Shown: positions 34,786 to 46,351, counted from the first letter of the stretch. The stretch: 64,000 nucleotides of DNA from Alitta virens (GCA_932294295.1 OW028575.1:40427753-40491752), one strand, 5' to 3'. Made by a program: numbers and translations. Notes: generated by a model from the letters alone, not told the origin.

Positions 34786-36324
34786 TTCAGTATTAGGCAC
34801 ATTATGCATGTGTGTTGAAGTTTGTGGTTCATGAAGCAATACAACTTTAAAAAAAAATGTTGTAGCCTAGTTAGTTTATGATACAATGTATATGAATGTA
34901 AAGTGTAAAAGCTTTTTACTGTCATATTGTATGCTAACTTTGTTTTAGTCCAATACAATGCATATTTGCCAGGTTTCTTTCAATCGTCAATTTGTTTTGA
35001 ATTATTTTAAAACATCCACATTGTAGCATGGTTCACCAAAAACCCTTAGAAGGGGTTCTCTGCTCTCGACTATTTATGGATATGTGTTATCAGTTAAATA
35101 TAAATTTGAATCTAAATCAGATGCACCAAGGCGACCTCTGTTGTTAATGATGAATGATGGTCAATTATTACAATGATTGCTTGTCATGAACCTGTTCTTG
35201 TTTACTTAAACTGCACACGTCATATAAGGTTGAATATTTACCAGTGTCCGGAATATGGAATCTCTCTGTCCGAATAAGTTATTATTTATTCATAGGATGG
35301 CCTAATTTTGCATGACATTTTGTGTATTTTGGAACACCAGAATCCCAAGAACATGTTCTGTGTGTGACATTTTACTTCTACTTGGTTGAGACGGTGAGAA
35401 TTTCAGGATAGACCTAACCACAAATTATCAACATTAAATTAGGTGTATTGACTAAGAATATAGCCCTACATCCAGACGTCATATAATTAAAACTGTAATC
35501 CTTGGTATTAATTAATTTAGTTAAGAGCAATTTTAACTGTACGAGATGAACTAATTAAAGCCTTCTTAGCATATTGATGGCTGATTAGTATTTATTAATT
35601 GTAAAATAACATTTGATGTTACAGTCACAGAGCTCCGTTAATCCCTCCCTACCAATTTAAGCATATCGACTGTTTAGTATAATTTGTGAGACAGGTCCAA
35701 AAATAATGGATTTGAAGGGCACACATTAATAGTGCAATTGATGTTGTTGGTGGTGTTCTTAAGAAACGTCGGCTGTGTTTTCAGGGCTATGTTTTCAAGG
35801 ACTGTTGAGTATATTCCAGTATTTTAATCTGCAATCTTCTTTGAAGCAGGGCTAAGGTCATACTCATTTGAAATTGCTTGGGACTGCATTTGGTAGCAGG
35901 ACAGATTGCCTTAAAAAGACCATCTTCCATTCGGTACTATCAGAGGCATATTGGGTGGATGCACCGAGTGACCTTGCCTTAATTTTACCCTTCAATGGTT
36001 TGCCAAAATCCAAGGCACTTCCGTTCGCTGCAACTTAAGCTAATGTCACTGCACTGGCATTTGTGCGTCGTCTTTGCTAATTCATGGGATCAGCTGGATT
36101 CGATCGAGATTCTCTTCGTAGAGATTGTTTTTATTTGGTCAAAGCCAAGGGCCCTTCGTCTTGATTTGATGGTAGTCATTTCAAGAAAATGGAATCTGTA
36201 CTTGGTTATGACTGTCATAACGTATAATAGAAGTACATATACAAATTGTGACATTTTCAAGTTTCTTATAGACGTTTGGTAAGATTACTAAAGCTGGTCC
36301 AGTACGACACTCCTTTTACCATCA
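34786..36324. other. Unique non-coding sequence
   Basis: No gene or shared repeat recognised. A 95-codon plus frame at 35995-36282 has no family resemblance. Confidence 0.35.
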
Positions 36325-36400
36325 AATAGTCAGACTGACTATCCATTAGAACTATATGTGACCACCTTTAGTCACCTTGACTATTTGTTTTTAGTCTGGA
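36325..36400. repeat. TAGTCA-rich patch 3
   Basis: AAATAGTCAGACTGACTATC, then TTTAGTCACCTTGACTATTTG and TTTAGTC, with alternating orientations. Confidence 0.4.
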
Positions 36401-36739
36401 ATTGGAAATGCAATCACTCCATCGAGATGAAGGTACCTGTTTTTCTTCCTCACCTGCTCTATCTGTGTTCCATCTCTGATAGTTTGATCTCAGTAATAGC
36501 AACTCTGATGCCTGCCTATATGGTTTGGCTCAATACGACGCCGTTGAGCATGCCTGCGACAATGTACTAAGCCCGTTCTCTTTGTTAAAATAGCCTTTAT
36601 ACTAACCACAACATTTTGAAGCGATATGCCTTCGACATTGGCTGACTGGTGTGGCTACCACCGGAAGCACGTGCTTTTGCTTTGTTGTTTTCAAAGACAG
36701 GAGAGTGGTTGTGAGGACTCATTGAGGAGGTGGATGGCA

Positions 36740-36754
36740 GGGGGGGGGGGGGTG
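36740..36754. repeat. Poly-G tract
   Basis: A run of about 13 G residues. Confidence 0.8.
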
Positions 36755-36939
36755 TAGGGCGTCATTTGATGAATTGCATTTTAGGAAGACAGGACACATC
36801 TCCATTCAGGCGGGGACGTGCTCTCCGGGCCCCCAGTGCACCTTGTTGGAGAGCAGGCCAAACCGATTGGACAAACACCAGGTTGGCCCTAGGTTGGCTC
36901 AGACCACGTTGGACTCTGGTTGGACTCTTGTGGTTACAT

Positions 36940-37060
36940 CCAGTGGTTGTTCTCAGTGGTTACGCCCAGTGGTTGTACTCTATGGTTCCACCCAGTGGTT
37001 GTACTCTGTGGTTCCACCAGTGGTTTGTCTTGTCCTCTGTGGTTGTACTCTGTTCCCAAG
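36940..37060. repeat. ~26-bp minisatellite (CAGTGGTTGTACTCTGTGG type)
   Basis: Four to five degenerate units built from CAGTGGTTGTACTC and TGTGGTTCCACC half-units. Frames of 83-128 codons run through it only because the repeat lacks stops. Confidence 0.7.
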
Positions 37061-37101
37061 CCAGATGAGCATCTGTCTATTGACTCAATATTATTGTTCG
37101 G

Positions 37102-37220
37102 CCCTGATAGCATTTCAAATCGGGTCAGCGTCGTTTCTATATCGGCCGCCATCGTTATAACATCGTTTTGACATCGCCGACATCGTGCCGACATTGAAAC
37201 TAATTGGAATGCTGTCTGGG
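37102..37220. mobile_element. Family A palindromic element, copy 7
   Basis: Left CCCTGATAGCATTTCAAATC, right GGAATGCTGTCTGGG. The interior GTCGTTTCTATATCGGCCGC is nearly identical to copies 1 and 2, so these three form a subfamily. Confidence 0.85.
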
Positions 37221-37298
37221 TGAGGCTTAAACAATTGCTGTAGGGAAACGTAATGATGCGATGGTAAACATTTGAGTCCATTCTGACCTTGGTGGGCT

Positions 37299-37456
37299 TT
37301 TTTGCTTACTATTTTGCTTACTCTTGTTCTTACTCTTTTGCTTACTCTTTTTTTTTTACTCTTTTGCTTACTCTTTTGCCTGTTCTTTTAAATAATCTTT
37401 CGCTCATACTTTTTCTTACTCTTTTTCTTACTATTTCGCTTACTCAGTTGCTTATT
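37299..37456. repeat. Pyrimidine-rich tandem repeat (TTTTGCTTACTC)
   Basis: About twelve units of TTTTGCTTACTC/TTTTCTTACTC. Strand asymmetry is extreme, with almost no G on the plus strand. Confidence 0.8.
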
Positions 37457-38184
37457 ACACCCACTGGATCTTTTCTTTGTTTGTTACAAAGTGTATGAAT
37501 ACCTTAAATAGTCACATACTTTTGGATAGAAAAAATAATGCTTTTGTGTTTCATCAGCAAAATATGACAGCAGAGTGGTATGTCAATACATTTCTTCCAA
37601 AAGCGCCGAACAGCAAAAGCAGCTGTATTTTCTAGGTAAACATATTGACTGCCCTTAGCCAATCACTGCTGTGTATACAAAGGTCTTGCCTACGTCAGGA
37701 AATATTCTCTGAGACGTCATCAGGAATTTGACTGATGTGACGTCACAGCGTTCTTAGAACGTGCAGGGCCCCACACGTACCTGACAAGGCATAAGGCATT
37801 AAGACTGAAATGAAGTGCTCAGAACACAATAAGGTCAAGAATAAATAACACTGGATACCTATATATATTGATATATGGATGTAATACACACAAAACAAAG
37901 AGAAACACACATAATAATTGTATGTTTCTTTGTCGCGCATCATATGGATTTGTCAATGTCAGGAGGGGGCCACGGACCGGTCTTTTTAGAGGTTAGCATT
38001 AGGTTGCCATGGTTTCCAGGAAGGACAAGTTCAGGAAATAAGTGGCTCACCCCAAGATGATAAGTTGGGCGATAAAGTTGATGGTGGAAGGTCTATAATG
38101 CAGTTCTAAAACTGTGAAATATTACACTGAAACAGCTGTTTCATTGTGCAGTTTATGTTGTATGGTGGCGATTTGTCCATAAGG
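37457..38184. other. Unique sequence with CRE and X-box-like sites
   Basis: TGACGTCA at 37738 and GTTGCCATGGTTTC at 38003 (an X-box half plus a partial second half). No gene recognised. Confidence 0.35.
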
Positions 38185-38245
38185 AATGAATGAATGAATG
38201 AATGAATGAGTGAATGAACGAACCAACCAACAAACAAACAAACTA
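38185..38245. repeat. (GAAT)n and (CAAA/CCAA)n low-complexity sequence
   Basis: GAAT repeats at 38185-38220 give way to AACCAACC and CAAACAAA. CAACC units resume after the family A remnant, to about 38362. Confidence 0.8.
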
Positions 38246-38311
38246 TACAATGTGGTAACGACAGTGGCTTCCATGGAAACGATGCTGGGCCAATTTGGAA
38301 TGCTATCTGGG
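38246..38311. mobile_element. Family A palindromic element, copy 8 (right half only)
   Basis: ACAATGTGGTAACGACAGTG through CAATTTGGAATGCTATCTGGG, matching the right half of copy 5. The left half is missing, and the remnant is embedded in low-complexity CAAA/CCAA repeats. Confidence 0.75.
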
Positions 38312-38589
38312 AACCATCCAGCCAAACCAACCAACCAACCAATCAACTTACCAACCAACCGCCATTAATTTATCCAATCTCTCAGTAGTTATGAAGACTT
38401 CTTAAAAATCAAAGCTAGCAAATGCACATGGAAGGCCTAGTCTGATAGCATAAGGGGCTGCCTTTGAAGGGAGCCTTTCTCTGCATACTGCCATATCTAT
38501 CACAGTGGAATGCGAGCACTGACTATATCTAGATATGGCCCCTTGCAAGTAGATTCTACTTCTGTGGGTTTTTTGTTTATTGTACATCT

Positions 38590-38755
38590 TGTGCTCCGCC
38601 CACGCACCTTCTGACACATAATGTGACTTCCGGTGATGAAACGAGGCATTTCCGCTCACGTGATCTTGCCCCAACCCTCGTCTCTTTGCTGCAAGATGAA
38701 ATTTCTCGTCGTCAGCACAAACTTTGGTTGGCAAACAGTTCAGTGAATAAATAAA
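38590..38755 (+). promoter_or_regulatory. Promoter-like patch with GC box and E-box
   Basis: CTCCGCCCACGCACC (inverted GC box) at about 38595 is followed by an ETS-like ACTTCCGGTG and TCACGTGATC at about 38654. A similar CCGCCCACGCACC followed by TCACGTGA occurs at about 1198-1254. A short ATG frame MKFLVVSTNFGWQTVQ opens at about 38695 but ends after 16 codons. Confidence 0.25.
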
Positions 38756-39589
38756 TCAATGAACGTATCATCACTCCATTCTAGGGTTTCCCAACTCGAA
38801 TTTTTCCTTGCACCAACATTTCTAAATGAGGCCGAAATGGTTGTGTATATTGCTAGTAATGTGCAAGCTGAATGGTTTGCGTGAATTTGTGAATGGCAGG
38901 TGATAATCGCATTAAGTTAGCGATTTAAAAAAAATTCTGTCAATAGACATGTGAAATTTTTCATCATACAGGTTTGCTGACATGTCGTAAAATAGCTAAA
39001 GTGGCCTAGTCAAAAAGATTTTCAGTGATTATATATGTTGCATGGACTTTAGAACCTCTCAATTCAAACCCATTTGGTCTGAGTGAATCTTATTTTGGTT
39101 GTAAACTAAACTGGTAGGAATACAGCATCTCCGAAATGTAGTAATCCTAATAGTTAGGTGATTTTAAGGTTAGATTATACTGTGCACAAAATGGCAGGCA
39201 TAATTGTGACCTATATATAGTCCTATCTTATTATTGACATTCTCATGTAATGTGACTTCCGCCTCAACAGTTGCGTTCAACTTTCGCATTGAATGAGCAC
39301 TCGCATCTCAGTGTCATGGGATTGTCATCAACGTGTCGTGACAAGAAATGCCAGCTTCACACATTATTTCCAATTGGACCACCGCGTAATATTGCTTCTT
39401 AAATTCTTAATAACTCAAGACAAATGTTGATCTGGATTATTTTTAGCATCTTATGGGTAATTATGAGTATAAATCGTGCATGTGTGAGCAATGATTCTGC
39501 CCATTCATTCAGAATTCCGAAACATTGATGAGACAGCAGTTGCCATGTTTTGACATGCTGCATAACTATGTAATGAGGCAGCCTCACTA
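38756..39589. other. Mostly unique sequence; diffuse family H phrases at 39048-39182
   Basis: TTTAGAACCTCTCAATTC, CATTTGGTCTGAGTGAATC, then TTAGGTGATTTTAAGG resemble diverged family H phrases. No gene. Confidence 0.35.
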
Positions 39590-39668
39590 CTGAGATCACC
39601 TCATCAATAAGGATTTATTTTACAATTGAGACCACCTCACCATTAAGACCAGTAAAGGTTGAACCTTT
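39590..39668. repeat. Family H phrase repeat (inverted orientation)
   Basis: GAGATCACCTCATCAATAAG, then CAATTGAGACCACCTCACC, then ATTAAGACCAGTAAAGG and TTGAACC. Confidence 0.55.
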
Positions 39669-39671
39669 AAT

Positions 39672-39690
39672 TGCTGCTGCTGCTGCTGCT
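39672..39690. repeat. (CTG)n microsatellite
   Basis: Six CTG units. Confidence 0.8.
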
Positions 39691-40123
39691 AACTGAAAAC
39701 ATTTTACTTTTATTAAAGCTTAGTGCCACCAAATTGGCGATTTTGATGCGTAATTACAGAAGCAGTGCATGACGGTTGCGCATGCGAAGAACGGCGCGTC
39801 ATGACAACCCCAGAACGAGACCTGAAGGTGTGTCTGATTTATCTCGCCTTTTATCGCGGTATCCGTGGTGTGGGTTGTTATCAGATTCCATATTTGGACA
39901 CCCACTCCACCAGTGTCTTGGATACGGCCAACTTCTTTGGTTTGTTTACCTTCGCATTTATGGTTAGTGACACTGACAGGCTCTACTTTGGCGTAACACG
40001 CCAGCTGAAGACAGTATGGCTACATGTGTAGTGTTTTAGACAGACAGAGACAGAATTTAATCAGAACAGACAGAGAGACAGGGGACATACAAGCAGGTGG
40101 AAGATGTATTGGGCTGATGGGTG
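39691..40123. other. Unique sequence open in two overlapping plus frames
   Basis: Frames 39765-40031 and 39776-39967 overlap in different phases and neither shows a known family, so at most one could be coding and I cannot choose. No splice-flanked exon is evident. Confidence 0.2.
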
Positions 40124-40298
40124 GGGGCCTAGCTCAGTGGTAGCGCAATGGGCTTCCAACCACTGGGTTCAATTCCCGGTCGAGCCTAAGTTGGATGACT
40201 GTTTCATCCTTCGTCTCATTGCCATGGTCCCTGCCTGTCCTAATTAGCCCTTCAGGTGCAGAAATACAGGACATAAAGCCCTTATCCACCCACCCACC
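40124..40298 (+). mobile_element. tRNA-derived SINE family D, near-complete copy
   Basis: A box GCCTAGCTCAGTGGTAGCGC, B box GGGTTCAATTCCCGGTCGAG, body AAGTTGGATGACTGTTTCAT, GCCATGGTCCCTGCCTGTCC and GCAGAAATACAGGACATAAAG, 3' end CACCCACCCACC. The best-preserved family D head in the window. Confidence 0.9.
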
Positions 40299-42130
40299 AT
40301 GTATTGGGCTGACCGATGGTGTGCTAGAGGTTTCTGTTCTTACACTGGGGGTACTCTATATGAAGAAAGTCACATTAAAAAGCTCATTCTAAGGCAAGTA
40401 AAAATCCCCACCCATGAAGTTAATTCGAATCATGGTGTAGACTCCCAAGTTATAGTGTTTACCCAATTCACCTGCCATATGTACAGCTGGCCATGTGTGC
40501 CGTCAGAGCTATACAACAGATTAATAGAAATTGATTTATTCAACAGAAATAATTAATATGAATGTGATGACTAAATTGCTTCTTAATGTGGAAACCATAT
40601 ACATTGTGTGTAGTGTTATACTTCCGAACTTCCTGACCAAAAAGAGAACGATTTACTGCGGGCAGAATTCTATTTTCACAGTTATACTCACTCCTTCGCA
40701 CTTACATACATGTACATGCAACATGTACGCATAGGTCACCAAAAGGATTTCAATTAGATATTTTTATTCAGATTTTTCTCGCGTAGATTGCTGTGATCGT
40801 GGTGCTCATTTCCTTTTATGCCGTTCCATATATAGCACCTTCACAGCAGGCTGTAACATATTTGCGCATTACTCAGTGCTGCTTCTATTTCTGCAGCCTG
40901 AAATTGCTCTTTCCTGGGCTGCAAACTGATATACGCAATTCTCTGCAAAACAGACAACTTATGAGGAATCAGTGGGTCTCCTAACATGACACTGCATTAT
41001 CGGATAGCTGCCATTCTATCATCTCAATTCTCAATTCAGCTGCACTCCAATTTATTGTGTTGATATTTTTGGAGGCTGCTTTCTAAATTTGGTTTCCGCT
41101 AATTCTTCAAACAATCCATTGTTGGTATCTGATATAAATCTTTTTAGCAATTTTAATGTTATTATGTCTTATTAGCGGCGTATGAATGACAGAAATAGAT
41201 CAAGTTTTCATGTATCAACTTACTGCGTGTGTTCTGTCAAAACAGGACAAAAATATGTACGATATTTTTATTTTTGTATTTTTGGTTAATTGTCTTTAAG
41301 GCTTCGAGAAAATGTAAATATATCCCAGGCGTAGGCCTATGTAATCACTGTTAAGGATTCGTGGGGACAATTATGTAACAATAGACTGAAGCCGAGCTGG
41401 GTGACATGTCAAATATAGATGCGCTCCATAGTGAGAAATACGCTGAGTGTAAAACAAGCCCGTCTAGCGTAAAACAAGCACCTGATCGCGCGGCAGTGAC
41501 TGTGGGCTGATGGAGCTTCCAAAATAGTGGCAATCGAATAGTTTTCAATTGAGAGCACTTGAGCGCCCTCTGTCATTTGCTGCTATTAATAGATCGGGTC
41601 ACGTGATCTCTTAGGCAGTTGGAAACTCCTCTCTCGGAGAATTGTGGGAAGTATAGGCTTTACAGTGGTACTTTCTGGGCAGCAGCTTTTCTTCTGCTCT
41701 AGGAAGAGTTTTTCCTGCCAGTAAAATAGAACACTATCTAATTTTTATGTCTGTTATTTTTCCTGTAGAGGCAGTTACCAGGTAATGAAACTGAAAGTTC
41801 ACGTCATGTTAGACATGTACCTCGAGGGTGGGTCCTTACCTGCCTCAGCATAGACAGCAAGTACAGGGCACAAATACTGGCCACGCCAATGCCACTCGCT
41901 ACACAACTACACGCTTCCAATCCTCTGTGAATATTACAGCTAAACTCACAGCCTTTGAAACTAAACTCCAGTGACGTCATGTGAATGCAGGACTCTAATT
42001 GGACGAGGGACTGCTTTAACCAATGGGAGTCATGAAATCACATGAGTTTTGTTTCCAGGTCTATAAAATCTGCTGTATCATGTTGTCAGATTCATTCATC
42101 ATTCATTTGCATATTACGATTTGTGGTACA
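40299..42130. other. Unique non-coding sequence
   Basis: No gene recognised. 41560-42010 is enriched in regulatory-like motifs: a CTCF-like site, TCACGTGA at 41602 and TGACGTCA at 41972. Confidence 0.35.
41558..41573 (-). promoter_or_regulatory. CTCF-like motif, minus orientation
   Basis: The complement reads GACAGAGGGCGCTCAA, whose CAGAGGGCGCT core matches the CTCF core allowing A at the variable position. It faces opposite to the site at 55846. Confidence 0.4.
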
Positions 42131-42200
42131 GTTGTAAGCCAACTATTAGCTAGGAGTAGACAGAAGAGGCTTGCTTTAGCTAGTTATAGCTACAGCCGAG
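42131..42200 (-). repeat. Family C fragment
   Basis: GTAAGCCAACTATTAGCTAG, GAGTAGACAGAAG and TAGCTACAGCCGAG match the middle of the inverted copies at 20201 and 63210. Both ends are missing. Confidence 0.65.
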
Positions 42201-42340
42201 ATTAGGTTGTAAAAACGACAGACACTTGGTTTTATCCTTTATCAGTTATGATATAATATATTAACATTACTTTCCCGGTAAGTTATTTATTAGTTATTAG
42301 GCTGGTATTTATGGAAAAGGATTTTCCCAGAATGCTTAGC

Positions 42341-42368
42341 GTTTTTTTTTTTTTTTTTCTTTTTTTTG
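42341..42368. repeat. Poly-T tract
   Basis: T run with a single C. Confidence 0.8.
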
Positions 42369-42850
42369 TGCTATTCTTATTGATCTTTGCTGATGTTATT
42401 CTGCCACACTTGTGCGTGTTATTACTGAGCACCTGACATTCACAGCTTCAAGTTTTGCTATTATGATTTCCATTCTTTTGGTCGTGTTGTTATGCAGATT
42501 TTCAGTGCATGGAATTGCTTTAACTTTCACAAATATTTTGGTTATTGACATTCTTCGCGGTTGTACGTGGTCTAGGTCACTTTGCAAAGTCACACTAAAG
42601 CCTAACCGTAACCAAATTTTGAATTTCTACAGTCATGCAGACAAGCTAGAGTCCCTTCTCATTTTCTAAAGTTTTCCTCATCCTGAAAGTTATAAGAGAA
42701 TATTTGTTCAGCTTTTTACGTGCTGTCATGGCAAATATAATGATGACATAATATGGGTTGGTTGGTTTGAATAATATGTTCTCTTCACTCAAATTTGAGG
42801 TGTCTTGTGAATGACTTTCGCTTAGAATTTGGCCCTCAAAGAAGCCTTGC

Positions 42851-42919
42851 TTGGTTAGGATTCGAACGCAGGACCCTTAAAGAAGCTGCCAGTACCTTGA
42901 CCACTGAGCCAAAACCACA
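42851..42919 (-). repeat. tRNA-like pseudogene or SINE head
   Basis: On the minus strand it reads TTTGGCTCAGTGGTCAAGG (A box), then GGGTCCTGCGTTCGAATCC (T arm with GTTCGAATCC B box), ending CTAACCA. The B box is intact and the length tRNA-like, but the acceptor stem does not pair well (TGTGG against CTAACCA), so I prefer a pseudogene or SINE head over a functional tRNA. Confidence 0.5.
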
Positions 42920-43549
42920 TTCTGTATATGCTGTATAATCTGCATCATTTCATTTCTACAATTAAATCTTAAAACTTAAAAAACAGTGACATTGTTTTTT
43001 ATGTAATTGCACAATATCCTCATAGCCTGAGTGTCTTATGTCTTTTTGTTTTTTTTTGCCTTTTGTGGACATTTTCATCTGTCCTCTGTTTTTTTTTCTT
43101 TCCTGCCTTGACTTCTTGTTTGGCCTGTAGCAGATGGTTTCGAATGAAGCAAGGCTTTCCTGAAATGTCAGCCAGTTTTTCCAAATAGAAAAACCAATGT
43201 GTCAGGCCTTGGAGAAGAACAGCTGGCCTCTGCCTTTGAATAAACTGCACACCATGTTCTATTGCCTTCCTCTATTTGTCTGTAATAGACCTTGTGTATA
43301 TTGCTTTGTGTTAGCCACATGGATGTAAGGATAGATGACCTACATGAACAATGTAATAAAACTCAGAACTTAGAAGAATTATTTTATTGATAGGTTTTGC
43401 ATTTACTTAAAAATCTAACTAAAAAACTCAAACTCATTTATTAGTAGACCTCTTTAAACCAATTCATGATGTTTAAATGAAGTGATTACGATGTATTATT
43501 ATGTAATTGCACTTGTTATATTGTATTGATTCGATGCCAGTGACCTGAC

Positions 43550-43700
43550 TCCCTGAGGCAGCTGTCATGAAGTCTTTAACAGACCTCAGCACTGATAGCA
43601 ACCAATCGCTAATCACAGTCATCCCCTTAAGAGAATCTGGTCATCAGCGGAGATGTCACTTATCATATTCGTTCATTAATATGGGCCTTATAATGCAAAG
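43550..43700. other. Unique block, candidate conserved non-coding element
   Basis: Repeat-free, mixed composition, with CCAATCGCTAATC, GATAGCAACC and TTCATTAATATGG in close order and no coding signature. Conservation itself cannot be seen from one genome. Confidence 0.2.
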
Positions 43701-43929
43701 GAAATTCATATCGCTGAAATAATATAGGACTATGCACATCTAAAGAGCTGTTTTATATGAAGAGATACTGTTAAGGTATTCTTGCAGATAATCACATGCA
43801 ACGTGGTTCATATATCGCGAATTACTGGAATCGTGTTTTTGTCCGGGATTAATAGCTTCCTTTTAAGTTGAGCTGTTTATTCGGAAGAAAAGGCATTGGG
43901 GAAGACCTTGCTTTTTGAGAAGGTATCTG

Positions 43930-44340
43930 GTTTAAGTGCCCATGAAATATATGAGAGAATCCATGAAATCCCTGACAGAATACGGTGCATTACCTACTTG
44001 TAAATATACATTTGAGGCGAATGGAGTATCTTGGGGGACACAAAAGAGTGTGGCGGGGTACCACAAGGAACTGCAGAGTGCTTCTGACAGATCGTCCTTC
44101 ATGCATTTGTACAATACAAGACCCCTCGCTGAGCAGACACATTAGTCATATGAACTACACCTCTGGCCAAAAAATTGACTGTCAGTTCCATGCAGTAGTC
44201 ACATATCTTTGTCAGAAATGTCTGCATTTTCTGCCGCCGCATGGAAACATTCAGCAATATTCTGCATTATTGGTAGAGCAAACACTACTGAATTTTATTC
44301 ATAGAGCTTTATGTTTTTGCCACATGAAAATGTAATGGGC
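43930..44340. other. Unique block open in several frames
   Basis: Frames of 69 (43936-44145) and 116 codons (43985-44335) on plus and 60 on minus overlap. None shows a recognisable domain. Multiple open frames over the same bases argue against any being a real gene. Confidence 0.2.
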
Positions 44341-44929
44341 AAAGCGCAGTCAAATAAGCACAGAATTGGGAGCAAGATCTGGCTGGACCTTCGGTTCGGT
44401 CACCCCATATTGGAGCAGACAGTTGTAAGGTTACCCAGATTCAATCAAGTCTTGTTTAGGTCCCTGGTGTAGATTTCCCCCAACAATAACATCCTCTTAT
44501 TTATACACATCAGTCAAAGGTGACCGTTTTTCAAACATCTCTTCCATGGATTTGTGTCTTAGGGGGAGGTCCCCCTCTGTGCTAGCAGCTTGCATCAGCA
44601 CAATTGTGTCCCAAGAGCCCTGTAGACAGGACCGCGTTTCTTTGTTGAGCGGTATGTATGCCGGCTCCAATCCTATCGGACCTTCAGCTACACCCGCGGA
44701 AATAATTACTCACATCTGTATCTATGTGAACTTGCAGAAAAGTTGGACAGTTTTCCTGGTTGCATCTTGCAGACTGAGCTAGCGAATAAGGTCACTGTGT
44801 TGTATATTTGCTTTACGAAGCTACAAAACAGACCTTGCATACTTTGTTGACAATTTTTCGACGTCTTTCAATACCTTTAGATAGACTTCATCTTGAATGA
44901 CTGTCCCTGAAAGCCATTTTTTGACTTCT

Positions 44930-45050
44930 TCCAAAGTTAGTCATCTTTATCGAACAATTCAGTTGGTCGTAGTCAATGTTGGGTATATCATTAGTCATAA
45001 TGACTAACTTTAGTCATTATCATTTAAAGTCAAAATGTCTAAAAATGATT
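44930..45050. repeat. TAGTCA-rich patch 4
   Basis: AAAGTTAGTCATC, GTAGTCAATG, then ATTAGTCATAATGACTAAC and TTTAGTCATTATC. The palindrome matches the one in patch 2. Confidence 0.5.
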
Positions 45051-45335
45051 TTCAGTGTGATGATAATTATATAGCTTGAATGTGTTTTAGACTACCAGCT
45101 CTGCGACGGCACTATACTTCAAACCATACAATTGCATAAGGAATTTAAAGTATTTAAAAATCTTCAGATGTACCTAGCAATATCACAAGTGCCGAATATA
45201 CTGTTATATACATATACAGGAGCAAGACACGAGGCGTGTTTCGCTGCATATTTCTGGCAAGTGATGAGGGTAATGACAAGGTGAAAAGAGTGAGGGTTTT
45301 CAATTTACTGGGGTTTATGTAGGATGTAGGAGCTT

Positions 45336-45525
45336 TAGTCAGCTGAGGTGGCTGGCTGTGTGACAGCATGGGGTCGAAGTCCTGCCTCTGTGGCAGAAAG
45401 GGGTTACTGAATGTTGTGACCATGTCTACAGTACAAAAGCTGTCTGATTGCAGATACAGCAACATTGCATATTATGTTGTGGGTAGATGGATAAATCACT
45501 ACAAAGTTGTTGTTGTTGTTGTTAT
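45336..45525 (+). mobile_element. Putative SINE with (GTT)n tail
   Basis: A tRNA-like head (GCTGAGGTGGCTGGC then GGGGTCGAAGTCCTGCC) is followed by a body of about 100 bases and a GTT microsatellite tail at 45506-45523, the order expected of a tRNA-derived SINE. It is not related to family D or to the SINE at 23923. Confidence 0.45.
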
Positions 45526-45757
45526 TAATTTGATTGATTTGTTCCAGTTATTTGGATTTTCCAGCAATATAATGTTTAGTTTGAAGGAATCTTAAAGTGT
45601 CACACTGGAGATTATATTTTTGTGGGAAAAAAAACCTGCACTGGCTATATGTAGGCTGCCTAGATGGAATCCTACTAGCCACAGTTTATTAGCTGCATCT
45701 TATTCCCGTCCCACTGCATCTTTTTCTTCAAGATGAGACAAAGTAATTACCATCTAT

Positions 45758-45953
45758 GAGCCTAGCTCAGTGGTAGCGCGCTGGGCTTCCAACCACTGGG
45801 TCCTTGGTTCAATTCCCGGTTCAATTCCCGGTCGAGCCAAAGTTGGATGGCTCTTTCATCCGTCATCTCATTGCCATGGTTCCTGCCTGTCCAAATAAGC
45901 CACTCAGGGGGAGAAAAATAAAATGTAAAGCCCTAATTCACCCACCCACCACC
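45758..45953 (+). mobile_element. tRNA-derived SINE family D copy with duplicated B-box segment
   Basis: GCCTAGCTCAGTGGTAGCGC (A box), then GGTTCAATTCCCGG appears twice in tandem, so the T-arm segment is duplicated, followed by TCGAGCCAAAGTTGGATGGC and the usual body to a CACCC-rich end. Confidence 0.9.
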
Positions 45954-46337
45954 CTTTGCCTTCTTGCATATGAAATGTGATTCCTGTGGTGTGCTGTGGT
46001 AAAGGCAGGTTCAGAAATGTTTAGTAAAAGAAAAACCAGCATTTAGCAAACAGACATTTTCTGTGGTCGATGGCAAGGCAATGTGCTAGATTTAAATGTA
46101 GAGATTTCGGTGGTTATGACTCAAGTAAGGATTAAGCTAATGTAGTGTCCTCGAAGCAAGCTTCTTGCGCTCAGAGATTTTACACGACAAAAGAAAACGT
46201 CATTGCCATTACGTGATAACAACTTTGACAGAACTTTCTCAGCAACTTTTTGCTTGTTAGCTCGTGCATCTTCTTGAAGTTGTGACCAGCGCGTTCACAC
46301 CATTCCACAATACTAGGAATAGATAGCAGAAAGAGAA

Positions 46338-46351
46338 ATGGCGGAGAATCC
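46338..46351 (+). promoter_or_regulatory. ATGGCGGAGAATCC motif, site 2
   Basis: Same 13-mer as at 31649 and 59903. It is followed here by AATTAGACACCGGCGGCAG, a CpG-containing patch. Confidence 0.4.

Noticed and set aside
38122..38358. Minus frames containing SFIHSFI-type repeats
   Set aside because: Translation of the GAAT and CAAC low-complexity DNA and a family A remnant.
42851..42919. Functional tRNA gene on the minus strand
   Set aside because: The A and B boxes are good, but the acceptor stem does not pair and no terminator-like T run follows, so I annotate it as tRNA-like only.
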